A stretch of 64,000 bases of DNA from Paragyromitra xinjiangensis (GCA_038503065.1 JBCAMK010000021.1:186001-250000), one strand, 5' to 3'. Positions 1 to 12,184 are shown, numbered from the stretch's first letter. Notes: a model not told the origin generated them from the letters alone. Program-made: numbers and translations.

Positions 1-570
1 TTTTACGCAGCTGCGCAGGATTCTCGCCTGACTAGGAACTCGTACGCCTAGGGCCTATCAGCTGTGCCCGCGAGGGAATATGATCAAATAACCACAATCC
101 TCTTCAACGCAAAATCCCATGGGTGGTAAAATTAGTTATGTGTTATACAGTTTAGTGTTATAACGTTAAGTGAATGATTATAGAGAAGTATTCATGTTTT
201 ACAATGATTACATGTGTTTAAGGCTACAGACAGGAAAATTAAATTTCTGTAGAGTGGAATCTTTACCTAACATGGTAATTGGTACGTAGCTAACTGATTA
301 TGAGCAATTAGAGAGGTATTTTATGGAAGCCAATTTGAGACATTTGTGTCAAGTATAACAGATACTAAGTTTGTAGGATACTAATGCAGTCTTTGACTCG
401 AGCTCTACGTGGTCGAACTCGCGTGCACGTGTATGCAGGGTTGTACACATTTACAAATAATCTGTCGCAAGAAAAGGGTGAGAAAGTGGGGGATATCTCA
501 TGGGTTCTATCAAAAGATGTAACTGCGCCGTGCCCTGCCTTTGCTAATTATCATCCTACTCGTACCGCGG
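1..570. other. Non-coding 5' edge, nothing recognised
   Basis: AT-rich sequence. The only open frame (384-698, plus) overlaps the 3' end of the hydrolase gene on the other strand and has no recognisable content. I see no gene, repeat or RNA here. Confidence 0.4.
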
Positions 571-1702
571 CTATGAAGTGTTCTGTAGCATGCGCATCTG
601 CATTCTCTTTACCAGATCGTCAGATTGCTGTGATGCTCCTAGATTTTGTAGGTAGCCACTACCCATCAGTTAGTCTAATTTTGAGTAGAAGAACTTGAAG
701 CGAACTTACCTGGGCAAACTATCAAGCGCTGCCTCTGTGTTCTTCAACCTATTCGTCTCTTCTAGAATCTTTTCTGCAGTAACCGTGATCCGCTGCAGCA
801 CAGTTCCAATCTCAGGTTCATCAAGAGAGTCGAATTTGCAGATCGTGCGGTGGTTTCTATCAAGGCCAACAGGACGTTCCCCTGGCAGATTCATTCTTGC
901 AGAACCATCATCAACAACCTAATGGTCATATTTTATAAGTTAGTTACATTTAATACTCTAGAGACTGAACCTGGGGAGATGTTTCGTACCAGAACTCCTT
1001 TTAATGACTCGGTCTCAAAGAAAGTTGTAATTTGAAGATTAGCCGCTTTATCGATAAAATCGATGGCAAGGTCCTTTAATTCCGGTGACCAAGTCTGTAA
1101 GTCCTTGGTAGCCTTAGATGGCCCTACAAAGCCAAGGCTTGATGAGACTTTTCCGAGTAAAGTAGCCCACTTTGCTAGGTCTGAACCACCATGAGGGGTA
1201 CCAAAGAAGAGTATGGCTTTCGTGCTTTCGATGATGTTTTCGTATTGAGTATGCCTAGCGTGGGCAACGTTGAGTGCCTTCAGGTAGTAAATTAGTTCTA
1301 GTGATCCCTCACCGCCAGAATGTCTTTGATACCTTTTTGATAACAAGTCCACCTAATGAATGACCTATAAAAATAATTGGACGGTATTTCTGGATTGAAG
1401 GTTAGCGGTTGGCCCAAATTTTAGATGGGATTAGTTACTCCTGTTGGCTTTCTCCGCTCCGAATCATCTGTCAGGTGGTTGAGGAGTTGCTCAGCGAAAT
1501 TGTGCATTCTTTTAGCGTTGGAAGCTGCATTTTCGATGAAAATAGTTGAATCGTATCCAAATGTTAGGACACGAACATCCACTCCCTCCTCCTTGAGGCT
1601 ATCCGGGAGAAAATCTCGAAGCCACAGCTTTTGAGACTTTTTACCCGTCCAGGTCGAATATGAATCTCCTCCAAGTCCGTGAACAGCGACGATACTGAGC
1701 AA
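571..1702 (-). CDS. Standalone alpha/beta-hydrolase (NLR N-terminal type, DUF676/lipase-like)
   Basis: Five exons on the minus strand: 1702-1439, 1389-1333, 1277-990, 918-710 and 658-571. They sum to 906 nt (302 codons including the stop) with matching intron phases. Introns are 49-71 bp with GT..AG ends. Numbering from the codon at 1702, the protein has an N-terminal VAVHGLGGD strand-loop, the nucleophile elbow GHSLGG (Ser99), an FFGTPHGG motif, and the distal GLDRNH motif with a candidate catalytic His226 followed by CKF. This is the serine-esterase-like domain normally found at the N-terminus of fungal NACHT/ankyrin proteins, but here the frame stops about 75 residues after the His motif and no NACHT follows. 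The true ATG is upstream: the frame at 1702 opens with TTG, and an intron acceptor ending CAG sits just there, so the first exon is missing from this model. It could be a free enzyme or a remnant of an NLR. Fold and intactness are clear; substrate is unknown. Confidence 0.75.
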
Positions 1703-2200
1703 GGAGGTTAGCGACCTGCAATCCAGGAACCTATAGAGTATTACTCAATCTGAGCCTGACTCCTAGATCCTTTCCTTGGATATAATTGGTGAAATCCTAG
1801 TGTATTTTTCTAAAACTCGGACAGTTTTGATTAGAGAAATTAATAGATATTAGTGCTGGAGTTACATGCCGGTATGAGGACTTCGAAATGCGCATCGTCG
1901 GTTGGGGGGGAGCTAATTTCCGATGTTGTAGGGGCTGATTTACGCTTTTCTTTCTGGTGTCTTCCGAATCCGAGTGTCATTTGAGCGAGATTTTCTGGGC
2001 TTTTGGAGTGAGACTGTCTATTCCATCAACAAAAAATGAGGCCAACTTCTGTACCGAATGCAGGACATACCTGTTACTTTCCGGCTCAACTGGGTGCTGA
2101 GGATTGTTTTGTCAATGAAGTTACCACACAATCGTCTTAGGTGGGTGTGGAGCTTATTTGTTCAAATGCCCTAAAACGACAGTGGCGAGTTGGCCTGGAG
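1703..2200. other. Upstream region of the hydrolase gene
   Basis: Should contain the first exon and promoter of the minus-strand hydrolase gene. An ATG-led frame lies near 1890 on the minus strand and a plausible acceptor at about 1698, but I could not fix the donor. Nothing else recognised. Confidence 0.3.
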
Positions 2201-2376
2201 TAGACGCCTCCATGGTCCACCCGGACACCCCCCTCACCCAGACAGCTAACGGGAATAGGAAAATTTCTAGCGTTGCAACCGGCTTCTTTGCTGCTCAAGC
2301 AGGAATTCTCTGCCAAATATTAACCAATCATCGTCTGTCTGGATGGGGGTGTCCGGGTGGACTGTGGAGGCGTTTA
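2201..2376 (+). mobile_element. MITE family M1, copy 1
   Basis: A 176-bp element with long terminal inverted repeats. The left end begins TAGACGCCTCCATGGTCCAC and the right end is its imperfect reverse complement, ending GGAGGCGTTTA. The inverted arms extend about 45 bp and include a GGACACCCCC block. TA at both edges suggests a TA target duplication (Tc1/mariner-like). The core, about 90 bp, is shared with copies at 2418, 19389, 38245 and 47750. No coding capacity. Confidence 0.85.
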
Positions 2377-2417
2377 AATGCAATGGAACAACTCAAAAAA
2401 ATAATATTTTTGACAGG

Positions 2418-2595
2418 TAGACGCCTCCATGGTCCACCTGGACACCCCCCTCACCCGGACAGCTAACGGGAATAGGAAAGTTTCTAGTGTTGCAACCGGC
2501 TTCTTTGCTGCTCAAGCAGGAATTCTCTACCAAATATTAACCAATCATCGTCTGTCCGGGTGAGGGAGTGTCCGGGTGGACCGTGAAGGCGTCTA
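2418..2595 (+). mobile_element. MITE family M1, copy 2
   Basis: 178 bp, same orientation as copy 1 and separated from it by only about 40 bp. Its arms are slightly different, so this is not a simple duplication of one copy. It starts TAGACGCCTCCATGG and ends GAAGGCGTCTA, with TA at both edges. Confidence 0.85.
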
Positions 2596-2600
2596 TCTAC

Positions 2601-2750
2601 TATCTTCGATCAGCCAAACGCCAGGAATTTCCGATCGGGTTTCTAATTGGGCAAAAACCGACTGCTCTAATAGATCTAAGCAAGTTCTCCCACTACAATT
2701 TGTGTTCTGGCATTTGGCCCGTCCTTGGATTTGGTTGATCGAGGGAAGTA
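2601..2750. mobile_element. MITE-like element M8, copy 1
   Basis: Begins TATCTTCGATCAGCCAAA and ends with an imperfect inverse containing TTTGGTTGATCGAGG. Internal inverted CCAGGAA/TTCTGG motifs are present. A diverged second copy follows at 2786. Boundaries are approximate. Confidence 0.5.
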
Positions 2751-2785
2751 GGCTTACCAATAGGTAAGCGATAAGTTTGCACATC

Positions 2786-2990
2786 TATCTTCGATCAGCC
2801 AAATACCAGGGCGCCCAAATACCAGGAATTTCCGATCCTGTTTACCCTACGGATCGAAGCAAGTTTTCCCGCCAGAATTTGCGTTCTGGTATTTGGCTTG
2901 TCCACCGGCACAAAAAATCTTGCCTTATATTTGATTGGGCGGGATTTTGGGCCGGTGGACGGTTTGGGCCGTTGGCTGGCATTTATACGT
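2786..2990. mobile_element. Composite of M8 copy 2 and an M7-like fragment
   Basis: The first part (about 2786-2900) repeats the M8 sequence with a small internal duplication of the CCAAATACCAGG motif, and ends with the inverse TTCTGGTATTTGGC. The second part (about 2898-2985) carries an inverted GTCCACCGGC / GCCGGTGGAC pair around AATCTTGCC...TTTGATTGGGC, which matches the arms of the M7 element at 39030. Old, nested relics. Confidence 0.45.
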
Positions 2991-3826
2991 ATTTGGATGA
3001 CTTCCCACAAGCCCCAGATTCATAACCGTGACACCACGCATTCTAGGGCGTGAGAGGTAAATTTCCGTCAAGCTGTGTAAAGTACTAACAAATTTTTGTA
3101 TACGTATCTAATTAAACTAATAGTCAGAGGAGGGGGCCTTCAAATGCTTAGTAAAATGTCCTATGGTTTTACTTCTTGTACATGTGCTATTTCTTAAATC
3201 TACATTAACCTCCCACTGCTTCTGAGCCGCAGCCGCTTCTCAACCCCCGTTAGATTTCTATGTTACTATCGATGGCTACTAATCTCTACTGCTTCTGAGC
3301 CCCCACTGAAAAAGCTATCTTGACTTGTTGTGATCTTCTTCATTTTCCCCGTTGCAATTGCTCAGGTTGGCTTGAGTAAATTTGAAGATAAGACATCGTT
3401 CAGTTAAGGTTTACTTGGGGAGGGGCGGGTACTTGTATCACCAGTATGCAACTTGATCATTATGACGTCTTTATTTTATTACGGAGAAACTTAGGCTCAT
3501 TCCCGTCCCCTACTGCCCGGCTTCTGAGCACAGTAGGCAGCAAGCTGCGTGTATGGGCTGGACACGAGGCTAGGAGAAATCCCGAGCTCCAACTAGAAAA
3601 TTTGATTTCAGGAATAGCACGACTTTAGGAGTCGCAGGAAGGCATCCATTAGCACGTATTCGCTAAATGGACGAATGATTGGAATTTGCCAAGTATAAAC
3701 GTGATCAAAGCCATGACTACCTACTCTACTCGTGATACAATCGGTTATTCAATATAACAAGGATTCGAACCAGTCGAGATATGGGGCGAGTATGGCGAGA
3801 AGCAGCATTAATAGTTCGAAAACTCT
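2991..3826. other. Intergenic, no gene recognised
   Basis: Contains two near-identical stretches around CTGCTTCTGAGCC (about 3217 and 3290) but no convincing reading frame. The 60-residue frame at 3446-3628 has no recognisable features. Confidence 0.35.
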
Positions 3827-3963
3827 TATCCCGTAATTCGGTAGAAAATGCTGACCCCCGGAGTGGCGGTGGCTCAACGCATAGTTGACTGAAAAACGGC
3901 CGGTGAAGGGTAAGTAAATATTGACCCCCACTAGGGGGGTCAGTTTTACCGGATCATGGGATA
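3827..3963. mobile_element. MITE family M6, copy 1
   Basis: 137 bp with inverted ends. The left end starts TATCCCGTAATTCGGTA and the right end finishes TTTTACCGGATCATGGGATA. Both arms carry a TGACCCCC block. A second copy (127 bp) is at 11509; the two share the internal GTGGCTCAACRCA...GTTRACTGAAA stretch. Confidence 0.75.
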
Positions 3964-4434
3964 AATGGCTTGATCAACGTAGTGGCGGTGCTATACATCA
4001 CCACCTTGAGTCTTGCTCACCCAACAGGACGTCATTAGAACGATCCTCAATTACCAGACCTGCAAATCCAGATTTTAAATCTTGACATCAAGCCAACCAT
4101 ATTTCCGCCAAGAAAAACGGCGACTGAGAAGGCATGCGCGGTATCACATTCCCGGTACTTTACGTATCGTAACCTGCAGTTACTTGGTCCATATTAAATC
4201 GTGATTGGTTACTACTCGTTGAGGCCAAACATAGCTGCTCAAGTTCTAGCTAGCTATAGGACACCAAAACAAGATTGAGCTGCTGCGTTAGAATCACTCA
4301 ATACCCTCATGTACTGGCTAGGAGACTGTATCCAAACTTGAACGATATTCACGGCATCGGATTTATCGCCATAACTATAACAAAATATAATCGACAAATA
4401 GCTAAATCAGAGTCGTACCCCTTTGAGCTATGCG

Positions 4435-7400
4435 ATGGCACTGAAATCTCTCCATCGGTCTTCAGAGCCCAAGATAAAGTAAGCCCCCGGCTTGAAGCAT
4501 CTGGATTACTGATTGCCGACACATCTGAATAGCATTATCGCTGTGCACGGGCTAATGGGAGATTCCGACACCACATGGCGACATGAAAATCAGAGCTGCT
4601 GGCTGAAAGATTTTTTGCCGTCGTACCTTGGCTCATCCAATATCTGGACGTACGATTACAAAGCGGATAGCACTTATCTCGAATCAAACACCTCCGGCGA
4701 GATTGCGAACAGAATATTTACATTCGCCGAGGCTTTCTGTAATGCATTGGCAGACAATGGATTTGGAGTATGTCTATTTATTTAGCGACAGGCAGCTGCA
4801 GTGCAAGCAATGCTGACTTCATTAACAGGAGTTACCAAATATATTCCTTGGTCATGGTCTAGGTGGTATCGTCATAAAAAGAGTGAGCCCCTCTCTATAC
4901 TTACATGACTTCTTAAGGCCGATATTTGGAACTGACTGCTTCAGACACTCACGCATCTTGCAACTAGGGAGTCGGAGGAGAATTTCAGGAGGGTCCTCGA
5001 AAATACTCGCCATATCATATTTTTCGAGACGCCACATAAAGGACTAGACTTGGAGTACTGGAGAACACATGAGGGTCAAAAGCTAGGACTGACGGCGAAA
5101 GAAATTTCGCTTTGGTCGACTACACTATCGGATTACGAACCACACTTTGCCGAAGTTTGTTCTAAGTATGGTATAGGGATGTCTTCAGTGCTCGCGCAAG
5201 GTTCTAGGGTAAGATTATTAACCTTGTATCTAAAGCTAGCACTACAGTAATATCCTAAAAAAATATGTCGGTGTAGACACTCCCCGAAGCCTCTGTAAGA
5301 CTGAACTTACGGACAGAAAGGGTGGTTTGGTTAAACCAAACTAGCGAGAGTATTGGGAAGTTTAGCTCCGAAGAGGATGAAAATTTCATCACAATCTGTA
5401 ACCGGCTGGATGCCGTGGTGTCAGAAGCATTAAGTAGAGTCATAGGTCTATATCTACGCTCCTGCATTTGTAGATACTAGTGCTAATAATTTTTTATTTA
5501 CGCCCGGATAGAGCCTTCATGGGAGGAGCAAACACCCCAGAAACAGTGTCTTGTTTGGGTTGATGCGCTGGATGACTACGACCTCGAGTATAAATTAATC
5601 CGCAACCAGCGTCAACAAGGCACCTGCGAATGGATATTGGACGAGAGTGTCTACAAGTCGTGGAAAGGGAACGAGAAGTCCCAGCCGTTGTGGATTCGGG
5701 GTATCTCAGGTTTGTTAATCACTGCGAAGCATAGAGGCTATTATCTTTTGAGGTAAATTTACTGAATACCTTAGGTTCTGGAAAAACTGTTCTTTCTTCT
5801 AAAATCCTTGATGATTTATGGGACAACTCAATAGAGCACAACCTCGGGGTCTTGTACTTCTTCTGCAAAAATGGCGACCAAGAAAGGGATAACCCCTTGG
5901 CAGTTGCACGGAATCTTGTGAATCAATTGATTCAACCCAAACTACGCGAGTCAATTGATACCTTGAAGCAAGCTACCTTGAAAGACAAATCGGAGAAATG
6001 CAAGTCCTTTCAGCGAATGTGGGATGTTTTTCGTACTCTCCTTTCCGCACAACAGGGGGTCACATATGTTATTATCGACGCCCTAGACGAATGCCAGGAG
6101 CGGTTGAACTTCCTTGACGCTGTACGCCACCTAGATCCGAAAGAATTTCGAGTCAAGTTCCTTATTACAGCCCGCCCAGAACCTGATCTAGATCAGGCGT
6201 TTCACAACTGCCCTATCATCAGTATGGGAACAAATAACGTTATCCAAGATATCCGAGGTTTTATCGCGCGGAAGGCCCAAATCTCTCCAAAATTAAAGCC
6301 TTTCGAAGATAAAATTATCACGACTGTAAGCCAAAAGGCCGAAGGAATGTTCCGGTACGCTAGTCTTATGCTTGATGAATTAAATAAGCCATCTGCCTTA
6401 ACCGTGGACGAAACTCTCGGCTCGATCCCGCAAGGGCTTAATGGCATTTATCAATGGATCATCGATGATTTAGGGAAAAAATCCTCTTTTTCCTTATGCA
6501 AGATGGTTTTAATGTGGGTTGCGATGGCCCAGAGGCCGTTATCCGTGAAAGAGATGGCACTTGCATCCGTCACACCTAGAAACGGAGGAGTGAGAGAATT
6601 TAATCCCGATGAATATGCTCTTCCTGAGGAAGATGTTATTAAAGCGTGTGGACCTCTTATCGAGATAATTAGGGGTGATAAACTTCAGTTTACACATATT
6701 TCGGTGAAAGAGTTCCTCTTGCAAAAGCCACAAGGTCTCGACAAACCTAGTAATTTCGTTAAAGAGTGTCTCATCCAGGAGATTCCAGCCCATATATCGA
6801 TCACCACAACTTGTGGTAAGTAGCCTCTAACCTCCCCTAAATATCACTTCCCTTATACTGATCATTTACTTGCATCTAGTCACGCAACTTCTCTCTACGT
6901 ACTTTGAGGGTTATTTGATTAGCGGCGATGGGGCCATCTCATACTGTGTTGCTGGTTGGATTCACCATGCTTGCCAGATCGAACTTACAGGTGAAAGCCA
7001 AGAGGATTGCCCGGTTTGGGATCTTGCCGAAAGACTTCTAATGCATGGGTCTTTGTTTGGGCGATGGAGACACTTTTATGGGGTAGACAGCAGTTATCTT
7101 CCTATCCATTTGGCGGCGTCTCACTCTCTTGTGGCTATCATAAAACGGCTCCTCCAAAAGGATTCCAGGTTGGCTGGATTAAAAATGGTCGGTTCCGGGC
7201 GGACGCCTCTCCAGCTTGCAGTTTCCAATAGGGGCCCGATGGTGGAAAAACGTGTCGTTAAAAGGGCAATGGAGGTCTTGCTGGAGAAAGGTGCAAAAGT
7301 AAACGCTCGTAGCGAGTATGGGAGAGCAGCTCTGCACTACGCGGCAGAGGCTGGCCTCGAAGAGACTTTGAAGTTATTGCTCGAGCGTGGAGCAAGTATC

Positions 7401-9152
7401 AACTTGAAGGACAAAAACGAGGAGACACCCCTTCAATACACCGCAAGATTAGGACACATCAGGGCGGCTGAGGTGCTGCTTGACCATAAGGCAGATGTAA
7501 ACTCCTTGAATGTGGAAAAGGAGGCGCCGTTACACCTCGCAGCAAAAGCTGCGCATATCGAGATGGTGGAGTTGCTGCTTGGCCGCAAGGCAAATATAAA
7601 TTCTCCAGATTTACGGGGGGAATCACCGTTGCATGTAGCTATACAGAGTGGCTATACTCCTTACTACTTCGAGAGGTTCGAATCAGCGTTAAAATCGACG
7701 TCGCGGGTAACCTTGGCCGAGAGCAGGGAACTTGCCATGCTCCTCCGGACGCTCAAGGGCCATACAAAGGTCTCTGAAGTCGTGAAGCTACTACTCAAAC
7801 GCGGGGCAAACGCAAACCTCCCAAATAGCCGGGGCCAGTCGCCGCTGCACCACGCGGCAAATGCTGGGCATGTTCAGGTGGTGGAAGTTCTGATCAATTA
7901 TAAGGCCAACATGAATCTACAAGATATGGAGGGACGGACGCCACTGCATCGCGCAGTGATGAAAGATCACCCATACGACATACCAGTCGGAAATACCTGT
8001 TTGCTAAAATATGTTGCGGCGGACGCCCACGCCGAGGTTGTAAGGCTACTACTCGATAGGGGAGCAAATATAGATTCCCGAGACAGGGAAGGGAGGACGC
8101 CCCTGCATCTTGCGGCACACGTAGGACGCGTAGAGGTTGTAGAGGTTCTACTTAGCAAGAAAGCAGATGTTTATTCCCTAGACAACCATGGCGACACGGC
8201 GCTGCACCGCGCAGCAGATGGCGATTGCGAAATGCATACTAGGAACAATTTTTGGATAAATTGGGGCCCTGGGCGTGAGATACCTCTTTCGTGCTTGGAC
8301 AACCATAGCGACACCGCGCTGCACCGCGCTGCAGATGTTAAGTGCGAAGCGTATACTAAGAAAGTTTTTCTGATAAGTAGGGCCCCTTGCTGTGCGATAC
8401 CCTTTCCGTGCTGTAGCGGTGCCCTGGAAGCTCCCACACACTCTCTAGCACATGCAAGGATATCTGAGGTCGTGAAATCGCTACTTCGAAAGGGGGCAGA
8501 TATCAACGCCCAGTACCATGATAGGGGAACACCACTGCACCGTGCGGCCAAGACTGGGTACGTCGATATGGTGGAAGTTCTGCTCGAATGTGGTGCAGAT
8601 ATAAACTCTCGAGACAAGGAGGGAAGGATGCCAGTGCACAGTGCAACAAGCTCCAAAAATGTAGCCGCATTACAGATCCTGCTCGATAAAGGCGCAGATG
8701 TTGATTCTCAGACCGAAGACGGCTCAACTCCCTTACACTATGCGATACACAAGGATGGGGGCGACGCAGTGAAGTTACTCATCGAGCGCCGGGCAAATGT
8801 GTCTTGTCAAGACAGCGATGGTAGAACACCTCTGCACATTGCAGCAGGTCAAGGAGAAACGCAGCTAGCGACACTGCTCATAGAGGGTGGGGCAGACACC
8901 AACGCCCAGGACTGCCACGGCGCAACTCCCTTGCACAACGCAGCAGTTTTAATAGAATGTTCTACGGTGAAGGTTCTAATTGACCGTGGAGCGGACATAT
9001 CTGCTCGGGACTATCGTGGATTCACACCCGCAACATATACAGTTCTAGGACAGGGGTGGAAAAAAATGATACAAAGGACAGTGGGTTCGTTTCAATTACT
9101 AGGCTTTCGAGAAACGATAAGGCGGATCTCAGAGAGAGACGAACTCTTGTAA
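4435..9152 (+). CDS. NLR: degenerate hydrolase domain - NACHT - ankyrin repeats
   Basis: Eight exons: 4435-4478, 4533-4767, 4829-4882, 4945-5208, 5277-5445, 5512-5709, 5775-6815 and 6880-9152. Total 4278 nt, 1425 residues, all phases consistent. The ATG at 4435 was chosen because it reaches the IIAVHGLMGD strand in frame across a 54-bp intron. Residues about 18-230 are the alpha/beta-hydrolase fold seen in many fungal NLRs, but the nucleophile elbow reads GHGLGG (Gly103 in place of Ser) and the distal GLDxNH motif is replaced by LNQTSESIGKF, so it is probably catalytically dead. NACHT: Walker A GISGSGKT (319-326, split by an intron), Walker B VIIDALDEC (420-428), FLITARPE (450-457). From about 740 to 1395 there are about 17 ankyrin repeats of the TPLHxAA...VVxLLLxxGAxxN type. 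Such proteins act as cytosolic non-self or pathogen sensors in fungi (heterokaryon incompatibility family); that role is inferred from architecture. Confidence 0.9.
8181..8414 (+). repeat. 117-bp tandem duplication inside the NLR ankyrin domain
   Basis: Two adjacent 117-bp (39-codon) units, 8181-8297 and 8298-8414, both encode a DNHxDTALHRAAD start followed by an unusual cysteine-containing stretch that is not canonical ankyrin. The units are diverged but alignable throughout, so the frame is preserved. This is local repeat expansion in the sensor domain. Confidence 0.75.
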
Positions 9153-11508
9153 GATGGCTCTATCCTCAGGCTGGGAAAATCTTACTGACTATCACAGGAA
9201 AACTGAGGAAATGGAGGGAAGGTCATGCTTTTGCTTTTGGTATTACTGTTTGTTGCCATTATTATTATCATTTACCAAGTTAGAAGCAACTGCTGATAAG
9301 GGGTTAAACTTAGGTTTGAGACATAGCATATTTTAGCGTGATATCGGGTTGCACAGATCCCTTTAGCGTAAAACCTACAGATTTTATATTGAAATTCCTA
9401 AGAATATTCCCTAGCCTGTTTACCCTTGATATCCGTTCACAAAGTGGCCGGTACGCTTTACAAATAGAGCAACTTCAAGGAGTAATCTAAACTAGGCCCA
9501 TATCTAAAGGCCCAACCCAAAAATCACTGACCTAGGCCTTCTCTGAGGCAGTAGCCATGGTTCCACCTATCACAAAGTTCGCTGCTAGCATGTTGTCCCG
9601 AAAGGAATATTTCATCATACTGGGCTTTCCTTGATGGAACAGCTGGGTTGATTGATTGATTGATATTTCATACACGCATTCAGCCCTTAGGCGAACAGTT
9701 GGGTCTATAAATAATCGGTTCACCAAAACAGAGCACTGGCTTATAACGTCTCACCCGAAAATCACACTATTCGTAGTCGGAGAGTTTCAAGTTCCTAGGA
9801 GAAGGGCAACTTACTGCTGGTTTCCATATGTTTTATTCAGTACCACATGCCCCAGTCGATTTCGCGCGTCGATCTTTGCTGGTCGACTTCTCTAGCTAAC
9901 TTCAGATATCCTTTGACATTAATATGCCGAGGTCATTTATCTTGCCAGCCAGCCCCATTATCTCTGAGAACTCTGTTCAGAATGCCTTTCCTCGTGCTAT
10001 CTATAGTTCTTTGCGCCTTGTTGAAGTAAGGGAGACTAAGAGTATTCGCGCTGGGGCTCATTCTCGTATCGATATTGTCCCCTGGGGTCAGGAGGTTGAA
10101 GACTTATCAGAGGAAAGCCTGAGCCTAGTTGGAGATAACCAACGACCCTTACTGGTATCTCTTATATTTCCATTACTTATTTTGCTACCGTAGCTCCTCC
10201 TATTCCGTCGACGAGACCGAGTTCGTGGGGAAGCGTTGGAAGCGTTAAGGCGGTAGTCGAGTTACTTGATGGGAGAAGCTTTGAGTAATGTAGCGAGTAT
10301 AGCTATGCCTATTTGTACCTGGAATGTGTTTTGCATTTTTGTGGTTCTTCCCTTTACTTCTATCGGAATCACGGCTCCCACCCGTGCTCCCACCCGTGCT
10401 TCCAGCATTTGTAGTTGCAACTAGCATTGATGATTTTCTCTGAAGCTGGTTCCAGATCTGAGGGGAGTAACCATTAAAGATCTCCGGAATCAGTACCAGA
10501 CGTTATCAAGCCTCTAAACCGTCAATCTCCATCAATCTAGACCCAGAGGCTGCTAGGGTTGTCAGATGGGTTGGTATGCCGGGGCAGAAACACCACAATC
10601 ACCTGTCGTACTCCCATCCTTTTCAAGCCATCCAACGCTTGATCCTTTATAGCTTCACAGAAGGTTAGCTTGTATACCAGGCAGGATATGTACACTACGT
10701 ACCCGCCAATAATGTTCCATCTTCTCCATCTCTATTCGTTTTAAATGAACTTATTCGGACTGAGCATAATCGCTCGTCTAACGCTAGAGTCAAGGAAAAA
10801 AATTTCCGGATGTAGACACTGTGCGAGCCATCTATGATGTAAGTTTCGGATAACCGACAAGTTTCAGTAGTGAACCTAGCACAATCTATAGAGTTGCTCA
10901 TAATTGGATCGTAGCGTCCTATGGCTCATGTTGCGTAGCTCTAGCAAACTTTTTGAAAACTGACTGCCCCCCGGGTCTTGTATGATAATTTGATTATGAC
11001 AACTTGCTGAACTTTGTCAACGTGGAGCAGCCGTAGATGGCGCTAGAATTGATTCTGCGCTGCGGGAACTTGTGGAAGTGGGACGGTATTTAGTAGGTAG
11101 TAGTACCTGTCAGGCGGGGATGAAGTATGAGTGAACCGGTGGTGTGGTGCTGCTCTGAGGTTCGGAGAGGTTTGTGGTGTTGTACGAGAAGTCGAGAGGT
11201 TGTTGGGGATAAAGGAAGATGTAAGAGTCACAGGGACGCGGATGGATAGACTGGTCGGCTGTGGGGCGAAAAAAAATAAAGGAGGTAGCAGCCATCCGGG
11301 AACGCAGAAACGCCAAAACTTTGAAGACCCTATGCCGCTCGTAAGGGAGAAACAGCAAGCCCACGTGGGTACATAGATAGCAAAGAATAGAAAGATAAAA
11401 AACAGTAGAAGGATGACTAATCCTCCTGCCGAAAGACAAGTAAGACCGAGTGACACCCCATGAACCACCACATGAAAAAAACAGCAGTATCAGCCTCTTA
11501 TATGGGCC
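9153..11508. other. Long intergenic region, no gene supported
   Basis: Several short frames exist, for example 9924-10193 plus and a GGSTGGS low-complexity frame at 10245-10427 minus. None shows a domain, a splice-consistent extension or a partner exon. A short GATTGATTGATT run lies near 9650. Could hold decayed sequence. Confidence 0.35.
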
Positions 11509-11635
11509 TATCCCATAGTCCGGTAAAGCTGACTCCCCTGCAAAAGGAGCCTCTGTTGTTGGTGAGGTTTCAGTTAACTCTGTGTTGAGCCACAGCATAC
11601 AGGGGGGTCAGCATTTTCTACCAGACTATGGGATA
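11509..11635. mobile_element. MITE family M6, copy 2
   Basis: 127 bp in inverse orientation relative to the copy at 3827. It begins TATCCCATAGTCCGGTAAAG and ends CTACCAGACTATGGGATA, with TGACYCCC blocks in both arms. The open frames crossing this interval on the minus strand run straight through the element and are not credible genes. Confidence 0.75.
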
Positions 11636-12184
11636 GACATGATATCTTGGCATATGTTGATATCGCCCGGACTAGACCAAAAGCCCTTCGCTTTTTACTT
11701 AATTTCTAGTCGGAAGTGGATTTTTGCAAAGCCCCCAATACTCGATCAAACCAAGAAATAACTTTCTCTAGGAACAGACATCACGTCTGAAGTGCAACTA
11801 ATATTGTTCAACATCGTACATATGATTTATCGCGGCTTAGAATTTACAGCTCATTCGCCCAACTGACAACCTCTGAGTGAACATCAGTGAGCAGCCGAGG
11901 GGTTTAGCGTCTCCTATAGTCCTATCCTCTCCAAATCAGAAATTCTCAAGAATTGATTGATTGTTTAAGTACACGAAATTTCCGAGAAAAAGCTTGTGAA
12001 AATAAAAGAATCTGAGTTTTAGCATATAAGTAGCTACAACCCACGAGTTATTATCCTCACGAGTGATTCAGTTGGTGTAAGCTGTTGCCATTCCAGCCCC
12101 ACTCGATGATGCAGTTCAAGGATTTCGTCAGCACTCCAAACTTTTCCCTCCCTCCGCCACGAGACTTTTTCGTTAAAATATCGT

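Noticed and set aside
2201..2595. Direct repeats resembling an array (CRISPR-like)
   Set aside because: Only two units in direct series, each about 178 bp with inverted ends and dispersed copies: a MITE, not CRISPR.
3745..3830. Possible minus-strand tRNA suggested by a GGTTCGAATCC T-arm motif
   Set aside because: No matching acceptor, D or anticodon stems around it; the motif occurs elsewhere by chance.
4883..4944. Suspected frameshift in the NLR hydrolase domain
   Set aside because: Re-reading the codons shows a normal 62-bp phase-0 intron after VIKR; the model is intact.
8171..8656. 161-codon antisense frame
   Set aside because: Shadow of the ankyrin-coding strand of the NLR gene.
9650..9662. 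GATTGATT simple repeat as an element end
   Set aside because: Very short and without an inverted partner; a similar run near 37330 is also isolated.
11043..11598. Two overlapping minus-strand frames of 142 and 162 codons
   Set aside because: They run into the M6 element in different registers and show no domain.
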